Notes: generated from the letters alone by a model not told the origin. A stretch of DNA of 64,000 nt from Channallabes apus (GCA_030522415.1 CM060104.1:23766825-23830824); one strand, 5' to 3'; counted from the stretch's first letter, positions 1 through 10,834 are shown. Numbers and translations are program-made.

Positions 1-59
1 TCGCGAGCCGTGGGTTCGCCACCCCTGAACTATTGGATCAGAACCAAGTGTATTGAGAG

Positions 60-215
60 GATGTATCTGGTCAAAATAAAGCCTTAAGGCATTTCAAAAA
101 CCAGTATTAGATCGGCATGTCTTAGTACCACCATTTAGTTTATGCCGTCAAAGTTAGTCCTCCCAGAGTCCCTGACTGCACTTCACATGTCGTATATATT
201 GTTTGAATATTAATT

Positions 216-268
<53 letters not shown>

Positions 269-815
269 CTGTGTTGAGCTACACACGGCACTCCTGAGTA
301 GGCAACCCTGACCAATTCTGCCCTCTGGACCTGTCTGACACATCCTGGTGCCCCACTTCTGGTTGAAGCTGCTGAGGATGGCCTCATGTGATCTGCTTAG
401 GATATGTGCGGTAACTGGAGATGGTTCCACTTGACCTTAAAGACCGTCTTGGATTTGGCTGATGCAGGCAGTGTTTCTGTGATGGCTTGTGACTACAGTT
501 GCTACAGTAAGTAATTCAGGACTGAAATTTCCAGTTTTGTACCCGAGTCTTCGACATTATATTACCTTACCCACCTCTCCTGTTATATTGAACTTTTAGC
601 ATCATAGCACACAATCACACCTATATCTATCTGATATTACCCAAATTAGGGTGGGTTCCCTGGTTCTCATCATCAGCTTGGGTCAAAGTGATAAATATAA
701 TTTTACATTTTTCCAAATTCATTTCCACATTTTTGTATTCTGTAAAGCTGCTTTGTGACAGTGACCTTTTACTAAAAGCTTAATGCAAATAAAGTTGAAT
801 TGAAATGACATCTTG
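60..815 (+). mobile_element. L2-type LINE 3' UTR fragment
   Basis: The text follows, with many substitutions, the same order of phrases as the 3' UTR of the better L2 copies at 18.4-19.1 kb and 33.3-33.9 kb: the microsatellite, the 'cctctggacctgtctgac' phrase, then the AAAGCTGCTTTG motif and a TTGAATTG tail near 800. No ORF is left. It lies in the intron downstream of the SHANK PDZ exons and is old by its divergence. Confidence 0.7.
218..270. repeat. (CT)n-(ATCT)n microsatellite
   Basis: About 16 CT units are followed by five ATCT units. It sits inside the L2 3' UTR, where the related copies also have a pyrimidine-rich stretch. Confidence 0.95.
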
Positions 816-1831
816 AAGAAGTAGACAGTTCTAGCTGACCTTCACTTTACCGTATAATGTTATATTGAAGCTATTTTTCTTTATTTATTGTTCATTGTAT
901 TGTACTTAATGTCTGTACATTTGCAGGTTCGTATGTTCACACACTGGCTTTGTGCACATTAAATGTTCTGTGGTTAATTACTAACTTAAATCCATGTGGT
1001 ATAGTTGTAAAAAGAAATTTATTCTGATTGTGTTTCTGATCAGTTTCAGAGGATGTTGTGAAAATTATCATTGTGGAATATTACTATCACGCATCTGTTT
1101 TTACAAAACATTTTTTTTCTTGGGATTTCTCCCTTTTCCTAGGAGTTGCTAAAACAGATTTTCAAGATTTGTTACAGGTTTTATGCCAGATGCCCTTTTT
1201 TCCACAACTCTCAGGCTCAATTGCCTCAATTGCCAACTCTCTGATGAGCCACTGTCTGTATGTGTATTCAGATTTTATCCTGGCTATGGAAACTTTTTTT
1301 TTTTTTTCTGAAATTAAATAATACGACAGTGTCAGCATGGTGTGAACTGCTGGTCATAATCATGCTACTTGAGTGAAAACTACCCACTCATGGGCATTTT
1401 GCATTCCGTCCTGTGGGAATACAGTGCAGATACACACCAGTATTGTTAACTGGATGCCAACCTTCCTAAAAGATGAACAGTGTACTTGCATTTCATATCT
1501 GTGTTGGTATCAGATTAAAGCAGTGATTCTAAATTCCAATCCTGGAGAACAATCTGCCCTAGTGTGCCTACATTAGTGTGTTTCCTGCTCTATCATGCCC
1601 AATTAAATTCAGAAATGGCTGTTACTTAGCTGACTAGCTAAAGCAGCGATCAGAGGAACTGAGAAAATATATAATGTATCAACATTAAGTTATGGTCCAT
1701 TCCAGTTATAACCAGCATTTAGTGTTACTTTTTTTATACAGTTACATACACAATTGTATACAGTGTATACTACTAATTATCTGACAAAACAGTAAAATAG
1801 TATTTAAATTCAGTGAATAAAACACACACAC
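816..1831. other. Intronic stretch, no gene recognised
   Basis: AT-rich sequence with a poly-T run near 1292. The two plus-strand ORFs here (87 and 67 codons) have no domain, repeat or codon pattern suggesting a gene. No further SHANK exon could be found on the minus strand. Confidence 0.5.
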
Positions 1832-1840
1832 CTTTATCCA
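1832..1840 (-). CDS. shank1: Candidate 9-nt SHANK microexon (Val-Asp-Lys)
   Basis: Read on the minus strand, ...GGATTCTTAG precedes TGGATAAAG, which is followed by a GTGTGTGT donor. The previous exon ends in phase 1 (ATG G), so the 9 nt give Val-Asp-Lys and return to phase 1; inclusion or skipping would not alter frame. From memory of the family, SHANK2 carries VDK just after its ELEEL motif, the equivalent place. A UGC triplet lies about 20 nt upstream of the AG in a pyrimidine-rich tract, the type of site used by the neural splicing factor SRRM4. A 9-nt match can arise by chance, hence moderate confidence. Confidence 0.45.
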
Positions 1841-1944
1841 CTAAGAATCCAGTCAGGATGGCAGGAAGAAAACAAGTTGTAATGTCACAACACCATAATA
1901 TATTGTTAAGACTATACATATAACGAGTATGTGTAAATGTATAC

Positions 1945-2028
1945 CCATCTCCTCTAGCTCAGAAGTCATGGATTTGGAGCGCAGTGTGATGGCAGGTGGT
2001 GTTAATCTCTTTGTCTGCTGCTGTGGAG
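1945..2028 (-). CDS. shank1: SHANK exon, region after the PDZ domain
   Basis: Flanked by TTGTAG at the acceptor and GTATAC at the donor. It reads APQQQTKRLTPP followed by AITLRSKSMTSELEEM, the conserved linker after the SHANK PDZ domain. The APQQ..KRL form resembles SHANK1 rather than the APPPPKRAP form of SHANK2 and SHANK3, and is the main ground for choosing paralogue 1. The exon enters in phase 1, completing the Ala codon begun at 2127, and leaves in phase 1. It lies 98 bp downstream of the preceding exon. Confidence 0.92.
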
Positions 2029-2126
2029 CTACAACAGGAAGTTAAGTTTTATAAACAAGCTAGTGAATGACAGAAATAGTACATATTGTAAGGAACAAGA
2101 CTTCAAAGTGATGTATGACCTCTGAC

Positions 2127-2262
2127 CTTTTTTCTTAGGCGCCTCCTCAAGTTCTGGATTCCGCGTTACCATGACAACTTTCATCATTAGGCTGTTTCCT
2201 CCCTGACGAATCATATTAACAACCTGTCTATGGCCAACCTTAACCACGTTCATTCCATTCAC
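2127..2262 (-). CDS. shank1: SHANK PDZ domain, C-terminal half
   Basis: Acceptor CTCTACAG, donor GTCAGA. It encodes VNGMNVVKVGHRQVVNMIRQ, then GGNSLMMKVVMVTRNPELEE, the last strands and helix of the SHANK PDZ domain, which binds the C-terminal PDZ ligand of GKAP/SAPAP proteins at the postsynaptic density. In class I PDZ domains the His of the GHRQVV stretch contacts the ligand Ser/Thr at position -2. Phase 0 entry, phase 1 exit, consistent with both neighbours. Confidence 0.95.
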
Positions 2263-2519
2263 CTGTAGAGAGGGATTATAATCAGACATGGGATTTTAAT
2301 GAGAGATAGAGTTATTATAACTTGTGAAGTTAAAATAAGAGGTATGACTATAATAAGAGATGTAATTATTGCAAGTGACAGTGTTATAATGATCTTCTGA
2401 GTTTATGATTTGCCAGGCCTACTTTAATCAAAGGGCGCAGCAGAGGTTCTTCCTACATATCTTTAGACTTACCGTATAGCTTTCCAATTAATGTTAGAGA
2501 CTTGCACACCATCTCAATG

Positions 2520-2740
2520 ATTAAGTCTAGTCTAGTCTGATTCAGACCTGAGGGACTCGGAGCTGTAGAGTGGTATGGTGAACTGGTATGTTTGGATGCT
2601 CTTTTCCCACAATCTTATGTGCTTTATTCTGTATTACCCAAAGAATGTGGGTTCCCTTTTGACTGGGTTCCCTTGCCACCGTCACCTGTGGCTTGCTTAT
2701 TAGGAACAACGTAATAATGCTATGAAGTTCAAATTTTTTA
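2520..2740 (+). mobile_element. Short L2 3' UTR fragment
   Basis: Contains the 'gagtggtatggtgaactgg' and 'ggttcccttgccaccgtc' phrases found in the L2 3' UTRs at 18.4 and 33.7 kb, in the same order but with internal deletions. Confidence 0.5.
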
Positions 2741-2968
2741 TTTTAAAGTGTGAAGGAATAAAGGGTTATAATAACGGGTGTGGTAATTGTGAAATGTGAG
2801 GTAATTTTTATGAATGGGTTTATTGTGAGGGGTAAGGTAATTTCATAATTTCTACTTTGTAAATAATTATGCTTGCAGTATGAATATGATTTAGTGTGTG
2901 TGTAAACAATTTGTTAAATGCAGCATCACCTCTCTCTACTCTAATGACTGTGAAATTGCATGAAAGTG

Positions 2969-2989
2969 ACACACACACACACACACACA
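2969..2989. repeat. (CA)n repeat beside a SHANK donor site
   Basis: Ten CA units. On the transcribed minus strand this is a (UG)n tract starting about 15 nt inside the intron from the donor of the exon at 3006-3130. Confidence 0.95.
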
Positions 2990-3005
2990 GCCCATGACAC
3001 ACAAC

Positions 3006-3130
3006 CTCAATGAGGAAGTCACCCATCCTTAGCCCCGCCCTCCAGGCTACGCCCCCCTCATCCACTGACTCCAAATACTGAAGAGCAGGAAATGCTGGAG
3101 TGGGAGTGAACTCCTCGATGGGAGTCTGAG
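3006..3130 (-). CDS. shank1: SHANK PDZ domain, N-terminal half
   Basis: Acceptor TCTCTCTAG, donor GTTGTG. It encodes QTPIEEFTPTPAFPALQYLE and then SVDEGGVAWRAGLRMGDFLI, a nearly invariant SHANK segment spanning the long beta2-beta3 loop and the GDFLIEV strand of the PDZ domain. Its first two bases complete the Ala codon begun by the previous exon, and it ends on a codon boundary (GAG) matching the next exon start. The VAWRAGLRMGDF wording fits SHANK1/3 better than SHANK2. Confidence 0.96.
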
Positions 3131-3622
3131 CTAGAGAGAGTAAAGCACAGAGAGTGAGTCAGAGAGAGAAGAGGGGGTGGGTGCAAGAGAGAGAGTTAGA
3201 GAGAAAGGGACAGAAGCCCTTTTCAGACATGTATATGTAACATGGTGGGCTTCATCAATACATTAATGTCATGGCTTTCTTTCAATAACATAAGGGTCAT
3301 GTTTATGTAAATCTTTTTTTCAGCTTTATTCTGACACACCCACGGCTTTGGTGTGATACTTGCCATTGTTTTGAAATGCTACAATACAACAAGTGAGGTA
3401 TGATGTATGATGCCAGATCAGTTTACAGACATTGCTGTGTTTGCTCTTAATGACTTTGAAGAGTCCAACAAAAAATTATCTCTACTGCTATCACACCAAC
3501 AGCTTCTGTACCATCACAGCTTTTACAGAAATGTGACCAGGTGCTCACTTAGACATGAAGCTGACACATTAATTTGCTCTCAGATTTATGGAAAGGAGTG
3601 TGTGACTGAACAGTGGAATATT

Positions 3623-3625
<3 letters not shown>

Positions 3626-3693
<68 letters not shown>
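3626..3693. repeat. Long (TG)n microsatellite beside a SHANK donor site
   Basis: About 34 uninterrupted TG units on the plus strand, (CA)n in the SHANK transcript. It begins 14 nt into the intron after the donor of the exon at 3708-3790, separated only by a short CGCG-containing spacer. Confidence 0.97.
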
Positions 3694-3697
<4 letters not shown>

Positions 3698-3707
3698 AGT
3701 ACATCAC

Positions 3708-3790
3708 CTTTAGCTCCTCTGAGCACAAAGCCAAAGCCTTCATTCTCTTTCTTCTGTAGAAGAACAGATTTCTCCTTTATAATGTAATCA
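3708..3790 (-). CDS. shank1: SHANK exon, start of PDZ domain
   Basis: Acceptor TTTTATAG, donor GTGATG. It encodes SDYIIKEKSVLLQKKENEGF and GFVLRGAK, including the GFGF carboxylate-binding loop of the PDZ domain. The DYIIKEK..LLQKK wording matches SHANK1. The exon starts by completing the Ser codon opened at 10731 and ends one base into the Ala codon completed at 3130. The intron upstream is about 6.9 kb. Confidence 0.96.
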
Positions 3791-4404
3791 CTATAAAAGT
3801 GAAAAAAAGAAAGAGAGAGACAAAGATGGAGAAAGAAACAGAGAGAAACGTAGAGAGATCTTTGGAAACTTGGTGTTTGAACTTTGAAAAACAGATAAGA
3901 ACTCCTGCAGGCTGAAATGAATCCTGTGCAGTTCCATACCCACTCCATATACAGTACACACCAGGAATTTGCAATCAGGGAGCTGAGTCACCAGCTGAAT
4001 CTGATTCACTGTTCATCTTTTCACCATTCTGTACAGATCACCATCATTAGACTAGACAATGCTTAGCATTAGGTATTAAACAAAGGAATGATGGGTGTGT
4101 CTAGGGTACAATTTAAATAAATAATATGATGATACATAAATGAGAAAATGGCAAGGGCTGAAATAAAGGTAATAGGAATCTAGTAAATCATCAACAAACT
4201 ATTTTACTGCATAAATATTGCTAAATGTAATGATCACATTAGTCATTAGGTTTAATTTAACCAACTGATTACCATGCTCATTATTCAGCAGCACAGAGAC
4301 ACATGATATTTAATCCAATACTGACTCTTATCTTCCACTTTATTATTTTATATAGAGCTCTTACAGCCTGTGGCATAGGCAACATAGGCAGTATTAAGTA
4401 ATTA
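3791..4404. other. Intronic stretch, no gene recognised
   Basis: Lies in the SHANK intron between the exons at 3.7 and 10.7 kb. It is AT-rich; the small minus-strand ORFs are extensions of the SHANK exon into the pyrimidine-rich intron. No repeat family was recognised. Confidence 0.5.
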
Positions 4405-4535
4405 ATTATACGTTGGGGTGGTGGTGGCTCAGTGTGTTAAGGTTCTAAGTTACTAATCAGAAGGTAAACGTTTGAGCCCCAACTCCACCAGGTTGCAGCT
4501 GTTGGGCCCTTGAGCAAGGCCCTTAACTTAATCTA
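4405..4535 (+). mobile_element. tRNA-derived SINE head fragment
   Basis: The phrases GGTGGTGGCTCAGTG...TTAAGG and GTTTGAGCCCC correspond to Pol III A and B boxes, followed by the GTTGGGCCCTTGAGCAAGGC body typical of abundant fish tRNA-SINEs. The 3' tail is missing and the next element begins directly. Confidence 0.7.
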
Positions 4536-4544
4536 TTAATTAAC

Positions 4545-4923
4545 AACATCAAAGACACAAAGGACAGCTTTTCAGTTCTTGCAAGAACACTTGTTAAATC
4601 CATTTGCAAAACCCTTCAAGCACCATGATGAAATTGGATCTCATGATGACCTTCTCAGGAAAGCAAGACCAAAACTCATGTCTGCTGCAGAGAAGTTCAT
4701 TTAGAGTTACCAGCCTCAGAAATCACATATTAACAAACAGCACCTCAGATTAGAGCCGTTATGAAGCTTTACAAAGCATTAGGAGCAGATACATCTAAAT
4801 ATAAACTGTTCAAAGGAGATGATTGTATATCTTGGATGCCTTCAGTTTTGCAGTGTAGAAAGAAATAATAATCAGGAAAGACCAAGGAGTTAGAAGGTGT
4901 GCCCAAATTTTTGGCTGGTAGTG
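4545..4923 (+). mobile_element. Tc1-like transposon remnant
   Basis: Ends with the terminal sequence GCCCAAATTTTTGGCTGGTAGTG followed by TA, a Tc1-type terminus. Upstream are decayed transposase-like phrases with many stops. The left terminus was not found, so this is a truncated, dead copy. Confidence 0.6.
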
Positions 4924-4925
4924 TA

Positions 4926-7100
4926 AATCCAGCAGTATATAACTTCACTTGTGTGCTTTGTAACAGCACATACAAAGTATGTGAATGATTCACCTCAGAT
5001 CAGAATCCATTTGAAAGATAGTGTTTTGTGTTTACTAAAAATCGTTTGGGTATATTTTATTTCAAGCCATCTTTTTGGTAAATGTGTAACAGGTTCCATC
5101 TGATGCCTGTTTCTGGTGAGCTACACCTGCAGGTGTTTCTCGCGTCCTGTACTGCATCTGGATTTTTTTTTGTAGCATTTAGTAGCATCCAGCTAATGTG
5201 TTGTAGTGTTAATGTGTTGAATATATAGTTTACATTCAAGTCCAGTTCAATTTAAAAAGCAAATTCCATCAGTCACCTTCCCTTTTTTTTCTTTTCTTTT
5301 TTTTTACTTTGGTCAGAATGGGGGTGGGGGCACCAATACAACAATTCACCTAGGGCACTAACAGACCAAAAAACACAAGGTGGATGAAGATGAATGAGCT
5401 CTAAGCTCCTGGCTCTGTCATTGTCTGCAAACACCTTTCACCACACAGTGCACTACTAGATCTCTGTTCAGGTTTCTTTTCTACACATCGTGTATGTGTG
5501 TTTATGAGAAGGTTCCACTCATTCATGTGCTATGGCCAAGGAGAAGTTCCTTAAACTCCAGCAGGAGTTTAGTTGTTGATACTAAGTGTAATTAGTGTGT
5601 AGTTTCAGTTGTGTGTAGCTCCTGACATTCCTATCTCCTCCCCATTATTCTACCTCGACATTTTCTGTATAAACATCTTGTTTTACCCTTATGGACTGCT
5701 ATGAGGATCCACACAAACCAATGTACTAAAGTAGTTATAATGAGTAAAGTAAACATTGTGGGAATTACTTTCATGCCATATGTTTTATTGACTTGTTCAT
5801 CAAACATTTATTTATGATCCAGGTGTCAGTTTAACTGAAATAAATAAATAAATAAAATATAAACACGGACATTCCAAGATGCACACACACTTATTGCGAA
5901 ATATATACACAATATTGTAAGCATTTCCTTAAAATCTGATGCAAGCTAGCTCGTCATTCCTCCATGTTATATGTAAATGACAAACAGAGAATAAATTCTA
6001 TAAATCAGTATTTCAGAAAAGTATCAGTTGCAATTCAAAATCTAAAGAGAATGTGAGAAATATGACGTCCCAAACAGAGTCTCGATGAGAGTCTGAACAT
6101 CTCTGCGCACCAAACAACAAACAAATTTACACAGGCATAGTAATTTAACTCCGAAAATATAACATCTTTTAAAGCACAGTCCTCCTAAACTCTGCACTTT
6201 GGTCAAAAAGTGTTGATGAATTCTCTATAACAGCAGCTCTGACAGTAGGTTTATATTAATGTGCTTGCTCTAATACATTATTGTTTCCATAGTGACAGCT
6301 CATTCACAAGGACATGTATAGTGCACATTCCACATCGATAGTTTAACACTAACATCATCATGAAGAAAAAAGCAATAGATTTTTTTTTATTCTTTTTCAT
6401 TTTGTATTTACTTGTGCAGTAATAAAAGTAATCAATGTTTATTTTTTTAAACAGATGCTGGAACAGATCTCTTCCAAAGGGTTGAGATGTTGCCTTCATG
6501 AAACAAAATATTTAAAAAACATCTAATAGTAGATCTTTTTTGCATAGCGTGCATTAACTATATGGTAGATATGTATGGTAGATCTGGCTCAATGAGGTTA
6601 AGTTCAATAACATAAGAAAAAAAATGTAGTAAATCAAACGTACTCTACCAAGTGGTTGAGTATAACAATAAAGGGTTTAAACTTTTTTTATTGTTTACAT
6701 GGTGAGATTTCCTGCAGATATATAGTATAGATATATAGTAGCGCCTGTTCCTGAATAAAAAATCTTAATCATTGACAAATTACTGTGGGTTGAGAAATAA
6801 CTGATCAGGGCATGTCAAGGGAAACTTTAGGCTAATAATAGTAACTACTTACTGTACATATGGCTTATTGCCAGGCTTACTTACATATAGCCAGGAGAGG
6901 TTTGTGATATTTTACCAATCACTCAGCTTAGTGGTTTTTAATTAGGATTTTCCAGCAGCTACTGGATTGTTTCTACTGGGTACAGTTACTGAGAGAAGTG
7001 CTCTGTAAGAGAGAAGCTGCATTGGTGGAAGTTCTGCAGCACTGAGCAGGATTCAGAGTATTTAATCATTTAAACATACTGATTCACATTAAAACAATTC
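4926..7100. other. Intronic stretch, no gene or element recognised
   Basis: AT-rich intron sequence. ORFs of 60-73 codons are low-complexity. A short (AAAT)n run lies near 5842. Nothing supports a gene. Confidence 0.45.
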
Positions 7101-7405
7101 ACATATACCATCTGGTTAGAATGAGAGAGCCTCCAAAACCAATTGGACATTCCTATAATCTAATCAAGGTCCTTACAAATACCAATGTGATCCTCCAAAC
7201 ACCACTATGACTTTCCAATAACAACCTTGATCATCCACACATCACTGTAATCTTCCAAACACCACTATGACCATCCAATAACAACCCTGATCATCCAAAC
7301 ATTACTGTAATTTTCCAAAGGCTACTATGACCCTCCAAAGACACCTCTGAATCTCCCACTGTGGCCCTAATAACACAACCCTGATCCTCCAAACACAAAC
7401 TGTGA
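7101..7405. repeat. Degenerate minisatellite (CCTCCAAACACCACTATGA-like)
   Basis: Imperfect repetition of a unit resembling 'gatcatccaaacaccactatga' with alternating 'ccaataacaaccctgatc' units. About ten recognisable copies with substitutions and indels. Confidence 0.65.
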
Positions 7406-7435
7406 TGCTGAAACCTAGAACTGTGTGATTTCAAA

Positions 7436-7492
7436 GATTCAAAGATTCAAAGAACTTTATTAATCCCAAAGGGAAATTGCTTAATTTAATCG
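7436..7492 (-). mobile_element. LINE 3' tail fragment
   Basis: The phrase 'aagaactttattaatcccaaagggaaatt' preceded by ATTCAAAG repeats is, on the minus strand, a common fish LINE 3' end with a short tandem tail. Only the terminal fragment is present. Confidence 0.55.
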
Positions 7493-8291
7493 ATTATGCA
7501 AATTAATAAAACCTTTGACAGTAGATTGATATAACTGAATGTGAATGGCAAGCTGATCCATCTAATCAATTAATATTTTCTAAATCATTTAGGTCAAAAA
7601 CACATTCATAACAGGTTTTACATGAAATAGAAACCATATGCATGTTTTGAAAACAGTGGACTGGAAAGAGGCATAGATAAAAGATGATAACATTGTATAA
7701 GACATGACATTTAAACACTCAACAATACATGTTACACAGCATTTCAGTGTTTATTAAATACATTCAGTAGGTTTTAATACTTCAGGACTTCTGTAAGAAT
7801 TATAGCTGCTCCAGACAAATAAAACAATAACAGCAGTGCTAATGAATAGAAAATCTCAATGCCCAGAATCAAACAAAATTTTAGTTAAAACAAAAGTTTA
7901 GCTTCTCTCAGCTCTACTGCAAACACTACCATGATCATCCAAACACAAGCAAAATGATTCAAACATTCTTATTCATTATTCAGTGGGTAACTTCAAGTGA
8001 ATATTATAGACCTAAAGATCTAACTCTCCTGAAATCAACAATGACCCTGATGCTTATACTGAAGATCTTTTTAACACGCGCAATATCGGTGGCCTTGATA
8101 GTATACACCTGTGTCTTCTCCAACAGTATGTTAGCAATACTCCAGAAGCACTTGTTAGCAGTATTCCAGAAATAAAGAATAATTATATGGCAGATATTTG
8201 TAGTCAATACAATGAAGTATTCCAGATTCCTATTAAAAGCAGGACCAAAGTTACATCTAAGTTAACAATGCTCCAGGACTTTTTCCTTGAT
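7493..8291. other. Intronic stretch with weak internal repetition
   Basis: Contains recurrent 'attccagaa' and 'gttagcagtattccag' phrases near 8130-8270, which continue at 8620-8970 as a very degenerate tandem repeat. ORFs of 67-82 codons here are not supported as genes. Confidence 0.4.
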
Positions 8292-8590
8292 TTTTTGCTA
8301 ATTAAGTCACGGCCAGTTCCCATGGAGAGAGCCAGTTCAGCAGAGGGTGACAGCTCTCCCCATCACATGACTCCATGGTATCCAGGCAGGGTGAAAGCTA
8401 TCCACCCACTTTTACACACCCGAACTGACAGATGACCTGATTGATGAGTTTCACTCCCAGAACCTCCATGAGAGCACAGCAAGTTTTGCTCTCTTGGACC
8501 CCTGGCAAGGTATGGATCTGGCATGAATTTAAACTTGTGGTCTCCAGATGATAGAGTGACCACCTTTCTGTTGCACTGCTCGGGAACATG
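8292..8590 (-). mobile_element. tRNA-derived SINE, old copy
   Basis: Shares the order 'agtcacggccagttcc' at the left and 'tggtctccagatgatagagtgacc...actgctcggg' at the right with the better SINE at 47.1-47.6 kb. The right part is the reverse complement of a tRNA-like Pol III promoter head, so the element reads on the minus strand. Strongly diverged. Confidence 0.6.
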
Positions 8591-8997
8591 TCTCTAACTC
8601 TCAGGTATACTAATAAGGTTTAGGTGATAATCAGAGATTCAGGTTAACAAAGTTCCAGGAGTGCACTATAGCAATATCATAGAAATGCATAGTGGTGAAA
8701 TTTAGATTTAGAATAACTTTAGGTTATTGATATTGCAGGGTTACAGGACAGCATTACTCTCCTGCACTACAGGTTAGAGAAATTCCAAAATTATTAATTA
8801 ACACTATTTCAGAATACTCCTGAGCAGTTAAAGATTATTCCAGAGCTAAACGATAAGGACAGTCCAGAGCTACAGGTTAACAACATTTCAGGAAATATTC
8901 CAGATGTGCCTCCATTACTAACAAGTCAGAAAAACACAACCACGTAAAATACAGAGCTGCAGATTAGCAACATTACAGAGCAAAAATTTAGCTTCTT

Positions 8998-9002
8998 AGC
9001 GT

Positions 9003-9072
<70 letters not shown>

Positions 9073-9287
9073 AACATACAGCTATGACTTAGAAAAAATG
9101 ACAGAAAATACACAGAAATCAAGCAGTAACACACACGCATAGGACATAAAAAGACAGAAAATACAGTAGAATCAAGCGTTAACACACACACGCACATACA
9201 CACACATAAGCCATTAGCTTTTGTCATTCAAACAATCCATAATGTCTTACAAGCATGCATTCATCGCTCCCTCCCGGCTTCTCTGCT

Positions 9288-9327
<40 letters not shown>

Positions 9328-9803
9328 ACTTGTTCTCTCCCTCCTTCTCTCTCTCCCACGTTCTCTCTCTCTCTCTCTCTCTCTCTGCTGCAGAGATGGA
9401 GAAAGAAACGAGTGTGTACCTGTAAATGAACCAAACGCTGCGGTTTCTGGGGCCGACTGAAGGCCAGGAGGAGGAGAGGGAGAGAGGGAGAGATATATCT
9501 CTCTCTCCATATCCCCCCATCGCCATTCCTCCCCCTCCCCTCTCTCCTCCTCTTCTCCTCCCCCTGTCTGTTCACACACATAAAGAGAGAGAGAGTGAGA
9601 GAAAGAGAGAATTCAGACACTGCGACAGGGCGCAATTGAGAAAAAGGAGGGAGGGGGAAATTAAGTGAAAAGAGAGAGAGAAAGCAAAAGAGTGACTGAA
9701 TGATGGTAAGATGAAAAGAGAGAGAAAGTGAGAAAATGGATTGTGTGCGTGGGGAAGAAAAGAACAAATAAGAACTGTGTTCATAGTCGTTTAATGTACA
9801 ATA

Positions 9804-9841
<38 letters not shown>

Positions 9842-9917
9842 AATCTCACACCCACAGAGAAAGGTTAATCAAGACTGACTCATTTTTCTTGGATGCACTT
9901 GTTCTCTCTCTCACTCT

Positions 9918-9994
<77 letters not shown>

Positions 9995-10152
9995 CTACCT
10001 TACATATAAATTTCTGTCTGGCAGTGCATTTGTGCTAACAATCCTGACAGGTATGTAACTTATTAGCACGTGCACACACGCACGCACGCACGTACGTACG
10101 TACGTACGTACGTACGTACATACATACATACATACATACATACATACATACA
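8998..10152. repeat. Microsatellite-dense block
   Basis: Within about 1.15 kb: (CA)n at 9001-9063, (TC)n at 9291-9386, GA-rich stretches at 9468-9740, (CA)n at 9807-9832, a roughly 33-unit (CA)n at 9926-9992, and a compound ACGC/ACGT/ACAT tetranucleotide array at 10078-10152. Apparent ORFs on both strands (up to 168 codons) are translations of these repeats. The block lies in the SHANK intron between exons at 3.7 and 10.7 kb. Confidence 0.95.
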
Positions 10153-10730
10153 ACTGGAGATTAAACAAAGATTAAATAAAGATTCAAGAAAAAGTGAAAT
10201 CAGGTTTTATCAGTTCCTTGTAAACACATAGCGAGTTATCGTCATAGAAACGGATCTCACAGTGTGCTTCATGAATAAATTAGTCAAAGCACCACTTTGA
10301 CACACACTTTATTATTATACACACACTCATACATCTATCACACACATGCATACACACACATTGCTGTTAATGTAGTGCAGTGTCCTTCATTGCACTTCTT
10401 TTGGTTGCTTAATCGGAAATGTCTGCTATCATCCAGAACACTAGGGGTGCTGTTTTACAATAACGTTGTAAAAAAAAAAAAAAGATGTAGTTTCATCTTT
10501 GTGACACTCTACTGCAATAAATATCCATAAATGAACATATGAAATATATTTTGCAAGTTGTCATGGAAACTGATGAGGATCATCATGATGAGGAACAACA
10601 TTATGTGTGGTAATTCATTAGTCATTAGTTTGATTTAGTTCATTATTTCATTAGCAGCCAATCACCTGCAAGCTGGTCACATGGAAAAACACATCTGTCC
10701 ATACAAACCACGTTTATGTTTATATCTTAC

Positions 10731-10809
10731 CTGGGTATCTCTAGTCCATCATAAGTTCCCACAGTGTAATGACGAAATAGCTTCCTCTTGGCCTTTTCAC
10801 TACGACTCT
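10731..10809 (-). CDS. shank1: SHANK exon between SH3 and PDZ
   Basis: Acceptor GTGTTTCAG, donor GTAAGA. It encodes ESRSEKAKRKLFRHYTVGTY and DGLEIP, containing the RKLFRHYTVG segment diagnostic of SHANK proteins between the SH3 and PDZ domains. Entry completes the Glu codon begun at 37578 and exit leaves two bases that join the exon at 3790 to give Ser-Asp-Tyr-Ile-Ile. It is too short to stand out as an ORF. The intron on its 5' side is about 26.8 kb and filled with mobile elements. Confidence 0.94.
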
Positions 10810-10814
10810 CTGAA

Positions 10815-10834
10815 ACACACACACACACACACAC
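10815..10834. repeat. (AC)n repeat forming part of a SHANK acceptor tract
   Basis: Ten AC units. In the SHANK transcript these are (UG)n ending five nt before the AG of the exon at 10731-10809, replacing most of the expected polypyrimidine tract. Confidence 0.95.

Noticed and set aside
1..1900. Further SHANK exons (proline-rich tail) left of the PDZ exons
   Set aside because: Searched the minus strand for AG-flanked frames in phase 1 with SHANK-like wording and found only the 9-nt candidate.
3407..3787. 126-codon plus-strand ORF with Cys-Val repeats
   Set aside because: Shadow of the (TG)n tract and the antisense of a SHANK exon.
9261..9767. 168-codon minus-strand ORF (and several shorter overlapping ones)
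   Set aside because: It is the translation of (TC)n/(GA)n microsatellites; Ser/Leu/Arg/Glu runs only, no domain.
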